Positions 55,104 to 64,000 of a stretch of 64,000 nt of DNA are shown piece by piece. The DNA is from Oscillospiraceae bacterium (GTDB lineage Bacteria; Bacillota; Clostridia; Oscillospirales; Ruminococcaceae): assembly GCA_017518255.1 (NCBI GenBank), contig JAFWVK010000042.1:1-64000 (forward strand), written 5' to 3'. Below the pieces are notes generated by a model. It did no database searches. It saw only the letters and a program-made list of their open reading frames with translations, and had not been told where the DNA came from. Both the position numbers and the translations under genes were made by a program. Positions within the stretch are counted from its first letter, which is position 1; each line of letters starts with the position of its first letter.

Positions 55104-55517
55104 ATGGAAAACAGAACGGAAGTTCATCTGCGTCCGCATCATCTGCTCTGCATTCAGAAGTTTACCGGGCACGGATATGATGCCGCATTTACCGCATTTA
55201 TGACCGCTCTGACCGGTTTGCTGCGCAGTCAGCCGCAGACGCGGATTACACTGGTGCAGGGGGCGGACGATCTTTGTGCGCACTGCCCGCATCTCTGCGG
55301 CGGGGTCTGCGATGCTGCAAAGAAAACGGCAGCACTGGATGCCGCCGTACTGCAAGCCTGCAAGCTTGCACCGGATACCGCAGATACATGGCAGACCCTC
55401 TCGGTCTGCGCATACAGTATCATTCTGCAATCGCAGGAATTTCATAAAATCTGTGCCCGCTGCCAATGGTATGCACTTTGCAAAATAACGGAGGTTTTGA
55501 AAAATGACACAAACTAA
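55104..55517 (+). CDS. DUF1284 protein
   Basis: A 137-residue protein that begins with the family hallmark VHLRPHHLLCIQKFTGHGY. Several Cys pairs follow (CAHCPHLCGGVCD and CARCQWYALC), suggesting an iron-sulfur or zinc site. Function unknown. Its end overlaps the start of bioY by 14 bases, so they are probably translated together; a start upstream of the ATG at 55104 would overlap cotH. Confidence 0.82.
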   Translation: MENRTEVHLRPHHLLCIQKFTGHGYDAAFTAFMTALTGLLRSQPQTRITLVQGADDLCAHCPHLCGGVCDAAKKTAALDAAVLQACKLAPDTADTWQTLSVCAYSIILQSQEFHKICARCQWYALCKITEVLKNDTN

Positions 55518-56094
55518 TCACTCGGCAATGTTTGCCCGCACGCTTGATCTGGTCTATATTGCCGCAGGTGCTGCGCTGATTGCAGTATGCTCATGGCTTT
55601 ACATTCCGCTTCAAATTCCCTATACGCTCCAGACCTTCGCCGTGTTTCTGAATCTTTCGCTGCTCGGCGGAAAGCGCGGAACGGCTTCTGTTCTGGTATA
55701 TCTTCTGCTCGGTGCGGCGGGAATCCCCGTGTTTGCCGAATTTACCGGCGGGCTCGGCATTCTGCTCGGAAATACAGGCGGATATCTTTGGGGATTCTTG
55801 TTTACCGGACTGCTTTACTGGCTCTCTGAACTGCTTTTCGGGAAAAAAACACCGGTGCAGATTGCCGGTCTGGTTTTGGGGCTGATTGCCTGCTATGCAT
55901 TCGGAACCGTCTGGTTCAAATTCCTCTATACCCGTAAAATCGGCAGCATCGGAACCCGTGCCGTTCTTTCATGGTGCGTATTTCCGTTCATTCTGCCGGA
56001 TCTGGTGAAGCTTGTTCTTGCACTGGTACTTGCCCGGAGGCTGCGGCATTACATCGGCTCGGCAGAGCCGGGTTCCGGCAAAGGCAGCCGGTAA
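55504..56094 (+). CDS. bioY: biotin transporter substrate-binding subunit BioY
   Basis: ECF-type S component for biotin uptake. It has 196 residues and six helices; IPYTLQTFAVFLNLSLLGGKRG, LLGAAGIPVFAEFTGG and GGYLWGF are the family motifs. The energising EcfA/T genes are not in the window and are probably shared. Biotin is needed by the carboxyltransferase complex at 3561-6827. Confidence 0.95.
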   Translation: MTQTNHSAMFARTLDLVYIAAGAALIAVCSWLYIPLQIPYTLQTFAVFLNLSLLGGKRGTASVLVYLLLGAAGIPVFAEFTGGLGILLGNTGGYLWGFLFTGLLYWLSELLFGKKTPVQIAGLVLGLIACYAFGTVWFKFLYTRKIGSIGTRAVLSWCVFPFILPDLVKLVLALVLARRLRHYIGSAEPGSGKGSR

Positions 56095-56124
56095 CAGACT
56101 GATACTGCGGAAAGGATAATTCTC

Positions 56125-58668
56125 ATGAAGCTTTTGATTGCAGACGGCAACAGCATTCTGAACCGTGCCTATTACGGCGTAAAGTCGCTGTCCAACCGCA
56201 AGGGGATTTTTACGAATGCGATTTACGGCTTTTTTAATATTCTTCTGAAAGCGGCGGAGGATGTTTCGCCGACAGAACTGATTGTCGCTTTCGACCGGAA
56301 GGAACCGACCTTCCGGCACAAGGCGGATGCTTCCTATAAGGCAAACCGCAAGGGAATGCCGGAGGAGCTGGCAATGCAGCTCCCCTATACCAAGCAGATT
56401 CTGACCGCTCTGGGATATCCGGTTGTAACCTGTGCGGGCTGGGAGGCGGACGATATCCTCGGAACACTCTCCGCCGCAGCGGCAAAGGAGCAGGTTCCGT
56501 GTGTGATTCTGACCGGTGACCGCGACAATCTCCAGCTGATTAACGAATATGTCACGGTGCGCCTTGCGACAAACAAGGAGCCGATCCTTTATACAGAGGA
56601 AAAATTCCGCGAAGATTACGGCTTTGCACCGAAAGCGCTGATTGATCTGAAAGCGCTGATGGGTGATGCATCCGATAATATCAGGGGCGTTGCGGGAATC
56701 GGTGAGAAAACCGCAAAAACACTGATTCAGGAATACGGCAGCATTGAGGCACTCTATACCGCACTGCCGGATGCCGCGCTTTCTCCGGCTGTCCGCAGAA
56801 AGCTCGAAGCCGGAGAATCCGATGCAAAGCAGAGCAAGTGGCTCGCGACGATTGTGACCGATGCACCGGTTTCCGTCAACCTTTCCGATTATGCACAGAA
56901 GCCGCAGGATACCAGTACACTCTCCGCTGTCCTGACGGAACTGGAACTGCATAAGCTGATGGATCGCCTGCATGTGCAGCCTGCCGCATTGCCCGCAGCG
57001 GAGGAGGATGCACCGCAGCCCGCATTCACGCTGCCGGAAATCGTACAGCTTTCTGCGGAAGATGCCGGTAAAATCTGCCAAAGCACAGAGCCGGTATGCT
57101 TTTTGTATGCCGAAAACATCCTTTATCTTGCATGGAACGGCAAGGCAGCCCGCGTGACCGATGCGGCGCAGATTTTCCGCTTTCTGACAGGGGATGTACC
57201 GAAGATTACCTTTGATGCCAAGCCGGTTTACCGCTTCTGTATGGAGCAGGGTGAAACACTGCGGAATCTGACGCTCGATCTTGCAATCTGTGCGTATCTG
57301 CTCAATCCGTCATCGCCGGAATATACAATCCGGACGCTGTGCGCGGAGGCAAAGCTTCCGTATCCGGAGGAAGCCGGTGCTTTTGCGGATATTTCTGTTC
57401 TTTCCGTGCTTTCGGGAATTCTTGAAAAGCAGGTGCTGGATGAGGGCATGGAGCATCTGCTGCGGGAAATTGAGATGCCGCTGATCGAGGTGCTCGCGGA
57501 TATGGAGCATACCGGCGTTCTGGTCGATGCTGAGGGTGTCCGGCGGTTCGGCGATATGCTGGAAACGGAGATTGCGGCGCTGCAAAGCCGGATTTATGAA
57601 TATGCGGGACATGAATTCAACATTCTCTCGCCTAAGCAGCTCGGCGTGATTCTCTTTGAGGAGCTGGCGCTGCCTGCCGGAAAGAAAACCAAAACCGGCT
57701 GGTCTACCAATGCCGAAGTGCTGGAGGGGCTGCGGGACAAGCACCCGATTGTGGAGCTGGTTCTGCAATACCGGCAGCTTACCAAGCTCAGTTCGACCTA
57801 TGTTGAAGGGCTGCTGAAAGCGGTTGCACCCGACGGAAGGATTCACACCTGCTTTAAGCAGACCGAGACCAGAACCGGCAGAATATCCTCGACCGAGCCG
57901 AATTTGCAGAATATTCCCGTGCGCACGCCGCTCGGCAGGGAAATGCGGAAGTTCTTCATCGCAGAGCAGGGGAAAACGCTGCTGGATGCCGACTATTCGC
58001 AGATTGAACTTCGGCTGGTTGCACACCTCTGCGGCGATGACAATATGCGCCGCACCTTTGCCGAGAACCGCGACATTCACCGGACAACCGCCGCGCAGGT
58101 GTTCAATATGCCGGAGGACATGGTGACAAAAGAGATGCGGAGCGCCGCAAAGGCGGTCAATTTCGGCATTCTGTACGGCATCGGCGCCTTCTCGCTCTCG
58201 AAGGATATCGGTGTTTCCGTCGCAAAGGCAGACCGCTATATCAAAGATTATCTGCATTCCTTCCCGCGTGTGGAGCAGTTCATGAACGATACAGTTGCAC
58301 AGGCGAAGGAAACCGGTTATGTGACAACGCTTTTCGGCAGAAAGCGCTTTGTTCCGGAGCTGCGGATGACCAATAAAACGGTGCAGGCTGCCGGCAGGCG
58401 GATCGCCATGAATACGCCCGTACAGGGCACGGCTGCCGACATCATCAAGGCGGCAATGGTAAAGGTCTGGCGCAGACTGCGCGACGAGGTGCCTGCGGCA
58501 AAGCTCATTTTGCAGATTCACGACGAACTGATTGTTGAGGCGCCGCTTGCGGATGCGAAAAAAGCCGCGGAAATCCTGCATACGGAAATGGAGCAGGCGT
58601 GTCAGCTTTCCGTGCCGCTGACTGCGGAGGTGCAGGAGGGCACAAGCTGGTATGATGCAAAGGGATGA
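56125..58668 (+). CDS. polA: DNA polymerase I
   Basis: Repair and Okazaki-fragment polymerase with 5'-3' exonuclease. Residues 1-285 are the flap nuclease (LIADGNSILNRAYYG, GWEADDILGTL, GDASDNIRGVAGIGEKTA). The middle domain (about 300-450) lacks the DxE and other acidic residues of proofreading, as in many Gram-positive PolI. The polymerase domain has TRTGRISSTEPNLQNIP, DADYSQIELRLVAHLCGD, RSAAKAVNFGILYG and the final IHDELIVEAP. It has 847 residues. It overlaps rimI by 17 bases. Confidence 0.97.
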   Translation: MKLLIADGNSILNRAYYGVKSLSNRKGIFTNAIYGFFNILLKAAEDVSPTELIVAFDRKEPTFRHKADASYKANRKGMPEELAMQLPYTKQILTALGYPVVTCAGWEADDILGTLSAAAAKEQVPCVILTGDRDNLQLINEYVTVRLATNKEPILYTEEKFREDYGFAPKALIDLKALMGDASDNIRGVAGIGEKTAKTLIQEYGSIEALYTALPDAALSPAVRRKLEAGESDAKQSKWLATIVTDAPVSVNLSDYAQKPQDTSTLSAVLTELELHKLMDRLHVQPAALPAAEEDAPQPAFTLPEIVQLSAEDAGKICQSTEPVCFLYAENILYLAWNGKAARVTDAAQIFRFLTGDVPKITFDAKPVYRFCMEQGETLRNLTLDLAICAYLLNPSSPEYTIRTLCAEAKLPYPEEAGAFADISVLSVLSGILEKQVLDEGMEHLLREIEMPLIEVLADMEHTGVLVDAEGVRRFGDMLETEIAALQSRIYEYAGHEFNILSPKQLGVILFEELALPAGKKTKTGWSTNAEVLEGLRDKHPIVELVLQYRQLTKLSSTYVEGLLKAVAPDGRIHTCFKQTETRTGRISSTEPNLQNIPVRTPLGREMRKFFIAEQGKTLLDADYSQIELRLVAHLCGDDNMRRTFAENRDIHRTTAAQVFNMPEDMVTKEMRSAAKAVNFGILYGIGAFSLSKDIGVSVAKADRYIKDYLHSFPRVEQFMNDTVAQAKETGYVTTLFGRKRFVPELRMTNKTVQAAGRRIAMNTPVQGTAADIIKAAMVKVWRRLRDEVPAAKLILQIHDELIVEAPLADAKKAAEILHTEMEQACQLSVPLTAEVQEGTSWYDAKG

Positions 58669-59107
58669 TCTGCGGACAGAACTGTTCTCGGAAGAGAATA
58701 TCCACGCCGCGGCGGAACTGGCAAAGCGCTGCTTTTCCTCGCCGTGGTCGGAGGAAATCTACCGCAGAGAGCTGGAAAATCCGCAGTCGGTCGGGTTTGT
58801 CTGCATGTGCGGGGAACGGGCTGTCGGCATGATTCACTGTAATTTTGTACTGGATGAGCTGACGCTGAATACGCTCTGTGTCGATGCGGCATTCCGGCGG
58901 CAGGGGATTGCAAGGGCGCTGTTTGCGAATGTCAGAGAAATGATGCAGGGCATCTGCACCGTCTGCTATCTGGAAGTAAGGGAGAGCAATTTCCCCGCAA
59001 GAGCGCTTTATGAATCGCTCGGTTTTGTGCAGAACGGTTTCCGTCCGCGCTATTACAGCAATCCGGAGGAGGCTGCCGTTCTGATGGCGGCTCCGCTGGG
59101 GGAATAG
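58652..59107 (+). CDS. rimI: ribosomal protein S18 alanine N-acetyltransferase (RimI family)
   Basis: GNAT acetyltransferase of 151 residues. NTLCVDAAFRRQGIARALF contains the acetyl-CoA loop (RRQGIA), and EVRESNFPARALYESLGF with the Tyr is typical of RimI. It overlaps the end of polA, so translation is coupled. A different GNAT specificity is possible. Confidence 0.88.
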   Translation: MMQRDDLRTELFSEENIHAAAELAKRCFSSPWSEEIYRRELENPQSVGFVCMCGERAVGMIHCNFVLDELTLNTLCVDAAFRRQGIARALFANVREMMQGICTVCYLEVRESNFPARALYESLGFVQNGFRPRYYSNPEEAAVLMAAPLGE

Positions 59108-59165
59108 CGCGGTGACACTGCCTGTTTGAAATACGCCGGATGCCCTTTTATCGGAGATGCTGCTG

Positions 59166-59831
59166 TTACCGGAGAAGCTCGCTGCGCAGAAAGAGCAGGA
59201 TTTTCTTCTCGCGCCGCGAAACCTGCACCTGTGTCATACCGAGCTGCTTTGCGGCTTCGGTCTGCGTCAGGTTCTGCTCATAGCGCAGTGCAATCAGCTT
59301 TCTGTCCTGTTCGTTCAGCAGCGTCAGAACCTGCTGCAATGCCAGATGCTCCTGAAGGGTGTTCTCCGGAGAGGGAACCGGAATATCCATAGCTGTGTCG
59401 CCGTCATCGGTTTCGGCGGTCAGTGAGACAACCGGCTGTGCTGCACAGAGCGCCTCCGCCGCTTCCGGCTCGGAAATGCCCATTTTCTCCGCGACTTCGC
59501 GGACAGTCGGCTCTCTGCAAAGCTCCTGCCGCAGCGATTCCGCAGTGCGGTTTGCCTGACGTGCAACGGATTGCAGCCTTCTGCCGATGTGGACACTGCC
59601 GCCCTCCCGGAACAGCCGCTTGATTTCTCCGATGATGACCGGTACGGCATATGTAGAAAAGCAGACACCCCGCTGCGGGTCAAAGGCATTTGCCGCCTTG
59701 ACCAGTCCCATACATCCTGCGGAATACAGTTCTTCATAATCTGTTCCGCGGTCGCGGAAGCGGTTTGCACAGAGATGCACAAGTCCCAGATGCTCCTCTG
59801 CGGCAACGGGTGCCGGCTTATTCTTTTCCAT
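59166..59831 (-). CDS. sigF: sporulation sigma factor SigF (SpoIIAC)
   Basis: Forespore-specific sigma factor, identified by family and operon. Region 2 has DYEDLYSAGCMGLVKAANAFDPQRG-like sequence and FSTYAVPVIIGEIKRLFREGG; region 3 includes HIGRRLQSVARQANR; region 4 has LTQTEAAKQLGMTQVQVSRRE. It has 221 residues, a little shorter than the Bacillus protein. The ATG at 59831 overlaps the spoIIAB stop by 14 bases. SigG is an alternative on sequence alone, but the spoIIA operon decides for SigF. Confidence 0.93.
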   Translation of the reverse strand: MEKNKPAPVAAEEHLGLVHLCANRFRDRGTDYEELYSAGCMGLVKAANAFDPQRGVCFSTYAVPVIIGEIKRLFREGGSVHIGRRLQSVARQANRTAESLRQELCREPTVREVAEKMGISEPEAAEALCAAQPVVSLTAETDDGDTAMDIPVPSPENTLQEHLALQQVLTLLNEQDRKLIALRYEQNLTQTEAAKQLGMTQVQVSRREKKILLFLRSELLR

Positions 59832-60258
59832 GCCGCAGTTTCTTTCGCATGGTGACGGTGGTTCCGTGACCGCTTTTGCTCCGGACGGTAAGACTGTCCG
59901 TAAAACTCTGCATGACCGTAAAGCCCAGTCCGGCGCGTTCCTCGGCGGGTGCACTGGAAAAGAGCGGCTGCATTGCCTGCTCGATATCGGCAATTCCGCA
60001 GCCCTTGTCCGCAATGCGGATATAGATCACATCGCCCGGAAGCAGGCGGACGGTTACGGCAATCAGCCCCGGCTCGGTGGAGCGGTAGGCATGGACAATG
60101 CTGTTTGTAACAGCCTCCGAAACGGCGGTTCGCAGATCGGCGAGCTCCTCAACGGTCGGGTCGAGCTGAGATGCAAAGGAACAAACCATTGTCCGGGCAA
60201 AGCTCTCATTTTCCGAGCGTGCGGGAAAGGTGCATTTGAGTTCATTGAGCGTATTCAT
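59818..60258 (-). CDS. spoIIAB: anti-sigma F factor / serine kinase
   Basis: GHKL-fold kinase that holds SigF inactive and phosphorylates SpoIIAA. EAVTNSIVHAYR is the N box, IRIADKGCGIADIEQAM the G1 box and AGLGFTVMQSFTDSL the G2 box. It has 146 residues. It overlaps spoIIAA by 17 bases and sigF by 14. Confidence 0.95.
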   Translation of the reverse strand: MNTLNELKCTFPARSENESFARTMVCSFASQLDPTVEELADLRTAVSEAVTNSIVHAYRSTEPGLIAVTVRLLPGDVIYIRIADKGCGIADIEQAMQPLFSSAPAEERAGLGFTVMQSFTDSLTVRSKSGHGTTVTMRKKLRHGKE

Positions 60259-60586
60259 GTTCCGGCTCCTTTCCGTTTACCGTATCGCGGATGACTGCGA
60301 GCCTGTCCGCGCCGGAGAGCCGCAGAACCTTGCGAATCTGCTGCGGCGGATTATGTATTTCAAGTGTTCCTCCGGTTTCTTCGAGCAGGCGTGATCTGCC
60401 CATAATCAGCCCGATGCCGGAGCTGTCCATAAAGGTGACATGCCCGAAATCCAGAATCAGTGTTTTCGGGAGCTGTTCCCGCACGGCGAAATCAATCGCT
60501 TCGCGGATTTCCTTTGCGTGGTGGTGGTCAAGCTCACCGCTGAGCATTGCCGTGAGCTTCCGGGGTTCTTCTTTGAGTTCAACCAT
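60242..60586 (-). CDS. spoIIAA: anti-sigma F factor antagonist
   Basis: STAS-domain protein that, when unphosphorylated, releases SigF from SpoIIAB. LDFGHVTFMDSSGIGLIMGR contains the phosphorylated Ser. It has 114 residues. The ATG at 60586 has AAAGGAC about 11 bases upstream; a longer in-frame start at 60685 lacks one. It is first in the operon; no clear sigma-H promoter was recognised. Confidence 0.94.
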   Translation of the reverse strand: MVELKEEPRKLTAMLSGELDHHHAKEIREAIDFAVREQLPKTLILDFGHVTFMDSSGIGLIMGRSRLLEETGGTLEIHNPPQQIRKVLRLSGADRLAVIRDTVNGKEPEHEYAQ

Positions 60587-60742
60587 AACGCTTTGCGTCC
60601 TTTCTTTTTGTATTTCTTTTATTGTAGCGCAAATGTGCCGCGAAATCGGTCGGAAACTGACAGGAGCCAGGATTGTCATAATCATGTATGTTCAAGGGAT
60701 TATTACGGGGTTATTATCCGTTTTTTTGATAGGGTAGTGTAA

Positions 60743-61120
60743 ACAGTAATATAATTCGGAAATAAACACTGGGTTTTGTTTGAATGCCCAAAGAAACGGT
60801 GAATCAAAGGCGGAAATACGATGCCGCTTTGCGTGAATTGCGGCAAAGAATCCTATGCAGGACAAAAATCTGCAACGGATAAAGCAGGAATCCCAGAAAA
60901 AAAGGACGGGCTTACACCCGTCCTTTCAGTCTGTCGGAAAAGGTATCGCACGTTTCGTAAACCTGCGCTGCACGATGATTGATAATGGGCTCTCGCCCGC
61001 TGCGCTAAAACCGCCAAATGCCTTTGGAATCCCATTTTCAGTGAAAAGAAAACACATCATTGTTATTATGTAATGGGGTCTGGGGACAATGTCCCCATTA
61101 TGGATGCATCGCAGATACTA
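60743..61120. other. gene-free region between spoIIA and the P-type ATPase gene
   Basis: No supported gene. It contains a terminator at 60900-60925 and a palindrome TGGGGACAATGTCCCCA at 61081-61097 preceded by GGGGTC. The stretch 60950-61070 has several short GC-rich inverted segments and could be a dispersed intergenic repeat, which cannot be tested here. Confidence 0.4.
60900..60925 (-). terminator. terminator downstream of the P-type ATPase gene
   Basis: AAAGGACGGG/CCCGTCCTTT, a 10-bp stem with a 6-base loop; the minus strand continues with a run of T, so it acts leftward. Confidence 0.75.
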
Positions 61121-63754
61121 TTATATATCCGTCACCTTATACCGCACGGTTTCTTCGTGCGGAGAACCGATGCGTGCAGTGAGGGCGGCGGCGAGCGGCA
61201 CGGCGAGGCTGAAACCCAGCGCGGTCAGCATCGCGGCAGGGGAGAGCATCACAGTCGAAAAGACCGCTTGCAGCGCGGGAATCCGCAGTGCGGCGAAAGT
61301 CACTGCCGCCGAGGACATCACTGCAAGAATCAGCTTGCCGTTGGAAAAATACGGGACAGAGAACAGTGTGCCGTCCTCCTGCTTGCATTCAAATACGTGC
61401 AGAAGCTGAGAGCAGATCAGTGTCACAAGCGCACCGGTTCGTGCAGCCTGTAAATTCCCGGTCAGGCGCAGAACCGTTGTAAAGGAACCAAGTGTCGAAA
61501 CCGCGATGAAAATGCCGCGGAAAATGATGCGGGAGAGCAGCCCGCCGGCAAAAAAACTGTCCGATGCCTTTCTCGGCGGACGGTGCATGATATCGGCAGC
61601 AGGCGGCTCCAGTCCGAGCGCAACTGCCGGCAGTCCGTCCGTCATCAGATTGACCAGCAGAATTTGTGTCGGCAGCAGAACCATCGGCAGCCCCATGAGA
61701 ATTCCCGCGAACATTGTCAGTACCTCGCCGATGTTGCAGGCAAGCAGATAGCGGACAAATTTGCGGATGTTTGCATATACGGTTCTGCCCTGCTCGACTG
61801 CCGCAACCATTGTATCAAAGCGGTCATCAAGAAGAATAATATCCGCAGCCTGCCGCGTGACATCCGTTCCGTTCTTTCCCATTGCAACGCCGATGTCCGC
61901 TTCCTTGACCGCAGGGGCATCGTTGACGCCGTCGCCGGTCATTGCAGAGATATGCCCCATTCTGCGGAATGCCCGGACAAGCCGCAGCTTGTGCGCGGGT
62001 GTGACGCGCGCAAAAACGGAATACCGTCTGAGACAGGCATCAAGCTGCTGATCGGTGAGGCGGTCCAGTTCCTCTCCCGTCATTGCGTGTCCGGCATTCG
62101 GAATACCGGCTTTTGCGGCGATTGCAGCAGCGGTTTTAATATGGTCTCCGGTCAGCATGACCACGCGGATGCCGGCGCGGGTGCAGTCAGCAATTGCACG
62201 TTTAGCCTGTTCCCGCGGCGGGTCGAGCATTCCGCTCATGCCGAGGAACACCATAGATGCCGGCTGTGCGGTTCCGCTCAGATGCTCCTGCTCTGCGAAT
62301 GCCAGAACGCGCAGGGCGTCTTCGGCAAGCGCATCCGCCTGACAGCTCAGCGCAGCCCGTTTCTGCGGCGTCATCGGCAGTACTTTGCCGTTTTCGCGGT
62401 AATGGGTACAGTTTCTCAGGATGACATCCGCGGCACCCTTGGAAAATGCCGATAATCCGTACTCACTTTGACAGAATACCGTCATGGAGCGCGTTTCACT
62501 GTCAAAAGGGATCTCCGAAACCGTGCGGAACCGCGAGAAACAGTCTGCGGAGATGCCGCATTTTGCGGCAGCAACCAGCAGCGCCGCCTCAGTCGGGTCG
62601 CCGGAAACATTCCATTCTCCGCCGCTTTCTCCGGAGAGTGCCGCATGATTGCATAGAACGGCACAGCGCAGCAGCGGAAGCAGATCCGGTTCGGTTCGGG
62701 GATTGCAGAAAATGCCGCTGCGGAGCAGTGCGCCTTGTTTCTGCCAGCCGGTTCCAGTCAGATCATAGGAGATGCCCGGCGTGCAGAGCTTTTGCACCGT
62801 CATTTTGTTTTCGGTAATCGTGCCGGTTTTATCCGAGCAGATAACCGATGCGCAGCCGAGTGTTTCAACGGCATGAAGCCGGTTGACAAGCGCATTCTTC
62901 GAGAGCATTCTGCGGACGGCAAGTGCCAGCGAGATTGTGACGGTAGCGGGAAGTCCCTCCGGTATTGCCGCAATTGCAATGGTAATGCCGGTCATCAGCA
63001 TGTCGAAAACCGGCTCTCCGCGCAGAATGCCTGCGAGGGAGACCAGAACACAGACTGCAAGGCAGATAACCGCGACGATTTTTCCGAGTTCTGCCAGACG
63101 CTTTTGCAGCGGTGTCTGTGTCTCGCCGATGTCGGTCAGAAGCTGTGAGATCTGCCCCATCTGCGTTGCTTTTCCGATCTGCGTGACCTCCGCCTCCGCC
63201 GTGCCGCGCGTGACGGCAGTGCCGGCATATACATAATCGGTTTGCCCGATTGTATTTCCGGTATCCGGTGTACCGGAGCTGCGCGGATGCTTTGCGACCG
63301 GAACGGATTCGCCGGTCAGGACGGATTCCTCTGCAAAAAGCTGCGCACTGCTCCGGATCACGGCATCCGCCGGTACGCGGTCACCCGCCTCCAGCAGAAT
63401 GACATCGCCCGGCACAAGCTGCTCTGCGGGCAGAATGCATTGTTTTCCGTCCCGGAAAACCCTTGCGGTCGGTGCAGTCATGTTCCGCAGCGCCAGCAAG
63501 GTCTGTTCTGTGCGGTATTCCTGCACAAATCCGAGAATCGCGTTCAGAACGACAATGACGGCAATGGTAACGGCATCTGCGTATTCATGCAGCATCCATG
63601 AAATCAGTGCTGCCGCAAGCAGAATCAGTACCATAACATCCCGGAACTGTCCGAGAAAAATGCGGAGAGGATGCGCCTTTTGCGGCTCGGCAAGCGTATT
63701 CATTCCGGATTGCTGCTGACGCTTCCGTGCTTCTTCGGTTGTCAAACCCTGCAT
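61121..63754 (-). CDS. P2A-type calcium-transporting ATPase
   Basis: P-type cation pump of 877 residues with ten helices. The actuator domain has LTGESVP; VICSDKTGTITENKM holds the phosphorylated Asp near residue 307; TGDHIKTAAAIA and MTGDGVNDAPAVKEADIGVAMG are the hinge motifs. Helix 4 reads AIAAIPEGLPA, typical of calcium pumps of bacterial and SERCA type. The ATG at 63754 has GGAG 10 bases upstream. It probably exports calcium; a manganese pump is possible. It stands alone. Confidence 0.92.
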   Translation of the reverse strand: MQGLTTEEARKRQQQSGMNTLAEPQKAHPLRIFLGQFRDVMVLILLAAALISWMLHEYADAVTIAVIVVLNAILGFVQEYRTEQTLLALRNMTAPTARVFRDGKQCILPAEQLVPGDVILLEAGDRVPADAVIRSSAQLFAEESVLTGESVPVAKHPRSSGTPDTGNTIGQTDYVYAGTAVTRGTAEAEVTQIGKATQMGQISQLLTDIGETQTPLQKRLAELGKIVAVICLAVCVLVSLAGILRGEPVFDMLMTGITIAIAAIPEGLPATVTISLALAVRRMLSKNALVNRLHAVETLGCASVICSDKTGTITENKMTVQKLCTPGISYDLTGTGWQKQGALLRSGIFCNPRTEPDLLPLLRCAVLCNHAALSGESGGEWNVSGDPTEAALLVAAAKCGISADCFSRFRTVSEIPFDSETRSMTVFCQSEYGLSAFSKGAADVILRNCTHYRENGKVLPMTPQKRAALSCQADALAEDALRVLAFAEQEHLSGTAQPASMVFLGMSGMLDPPREQAKRAIADCTRAGIRVVMLTGDHIKTAAAIAAKAGIPNAGHAMTGEELDRLTDQQLDACLRRYSVFARVTPAHKLRLVRAFRRMGHISAMTGDGVNDAPAVKEADIGVAMGKNGTDVTRQAADIILLDDRFDTMVAAVEQGRTVYANIRKFVRYLLACNIGEVLTMFAGILMGLPMVLLPTQILLVNLMTDGLPAVALGLEPPAADIMHRPPRKASDSFFAGGLLSRIIFRGIFIAVSTLGSFTTVLRLTGNLQAARTGALVTLICSQLLHVFECKQEDGTLFSVPYFSNGKLILAVMSSAAVTFAALRIPALQAVFSTVMLSPAAMLTALGFSLAVPLAAALTARIGSPHEETVRYKVTDI

Positions 63755-63921
63755 TTCTTTCACACTCCTTTTGTGCCACAGGGGGATCGGTAAAGTCTAT
63801 GCGGAGCGGCATGTCCGGTATACGGAACGAAATAAAAAGCAAACTGTCAATGTGCATAAAAATGAAATGAAATATTTGGCAAAAATCTCTGAGGAAAAAG
63901 AAAACTGCGGCAGAAAAATGC

Positions 63922-63950
63922 TTGCAATTCCGGTTCAAGTATGATATAAT
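63922..63950 (+). promoter_or_regulatory. promoter reading out of the right edge
   Basis: TTGCAA (63922-63927), a 17-base spacer and TATAAT (63945-63950). It drives a gene or RNA that begins beyond position 64000; the last 50 bases show no start codon with a ribosome binding site. Confidence 0.65.
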
Positions 63951-64000
63951 AGTGAGGCTGATGCACAAGATATGCTGTGAAACACGAGGTTGCGGCTGTG

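Noticed and set aside
60855..61073. Plus-strand open frame of 72 codons between spoIIA and the ATPase
   Set aside because: It runs through a terminator hairpin, has no upstream ribosome binding site and no family resemblance.

Overview
The window looks like chromosome of a cellulose-degrading gut Firmicute of the genus Ruminococcus (Oscillospiraceae), perhaps near R. champanellensis or R. flavefaciens. The grounds are a secreted GH9 cellulase with a C-terminal dockerin, a CotH-family lipoprotein, a sporulation spoIIA operon, PolC-type replication, a meso-DAP-type MurE and a base composition that looks close to half GC. The species is an inference; no 16S gene is present.

Layout. 1-1560: edge of an integrated element, with a tyrosine recombinase broken by a frameshift and reading toward the 3' end of tRNA-Trp(CCA) (1560-1632, minus). 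1826-6827 (minus): biotin-dependent carboxyltransferase genes (CoA carboxyltransferase, biotin carrier, OadA-type subunit), then metA and a DUF4190 membrane protein. 6909-9436: a phosphodiester glycosidase pair and a DUF6273 protein. 9560-13786 (minus): hisZ-hisG-hisD-hisC. 13970-26561 (minus): a long run pyrH-frr-uppS-cdsA-dxr-rseP-orf-ispG-yhfC-orf-polC, the classic lipid, isoprenoid and replication block. After about 0.9 kb without a gene comes the division and cell wall cluster (27484-41357, plus): mraZ, rsmH, ftsL-like, PASTA PBP, murE, mraY, ftsW, murG, murA, ftsQ, ftsZ. It is followed by a DivIVA-like coiled-coil protein, a lone fumarase beta subunit and a SigH-like sigma factor. 44782-47975: small zinc and redox-type proteins, DUF4317 and a GH43 glycosidase. 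48070-51831: the GH9 cellulase (minus), divergent from a lipoprotein gene interrupted by two in-frame TAG codons. 52155-53099: rplJ-rplL. 53395-59107: cotH, DUF1284, bioY, polA, rimI. 59166-60586 (minus): spoIIAA-spoIIAB-sigF. 61121-63754 (minus): a P2A-type calcium ATPase.

How parts fit. BioY could supply biotin for the carboxyltransferase complex. The pyrH-polC block makes undecaprenyl phosphate precursors and phospholipids, and the dcw cluster uses them for septal wall synthesis. The most unusual signals are regulatory. Two leaders inside the dcw cluster (before mraZ and before the PBP gene) each carry a tandem pair of the same A-rich 17-nt motif upstream of an intrinsic terminator. Exact 19-bp repeats resembling DnaA boxes precede ftsQ. 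The cdsA ribosome binding site is separated from its ATG by a perfect hairpin. No CRISPR array, rRNA or intact transposon was seen.
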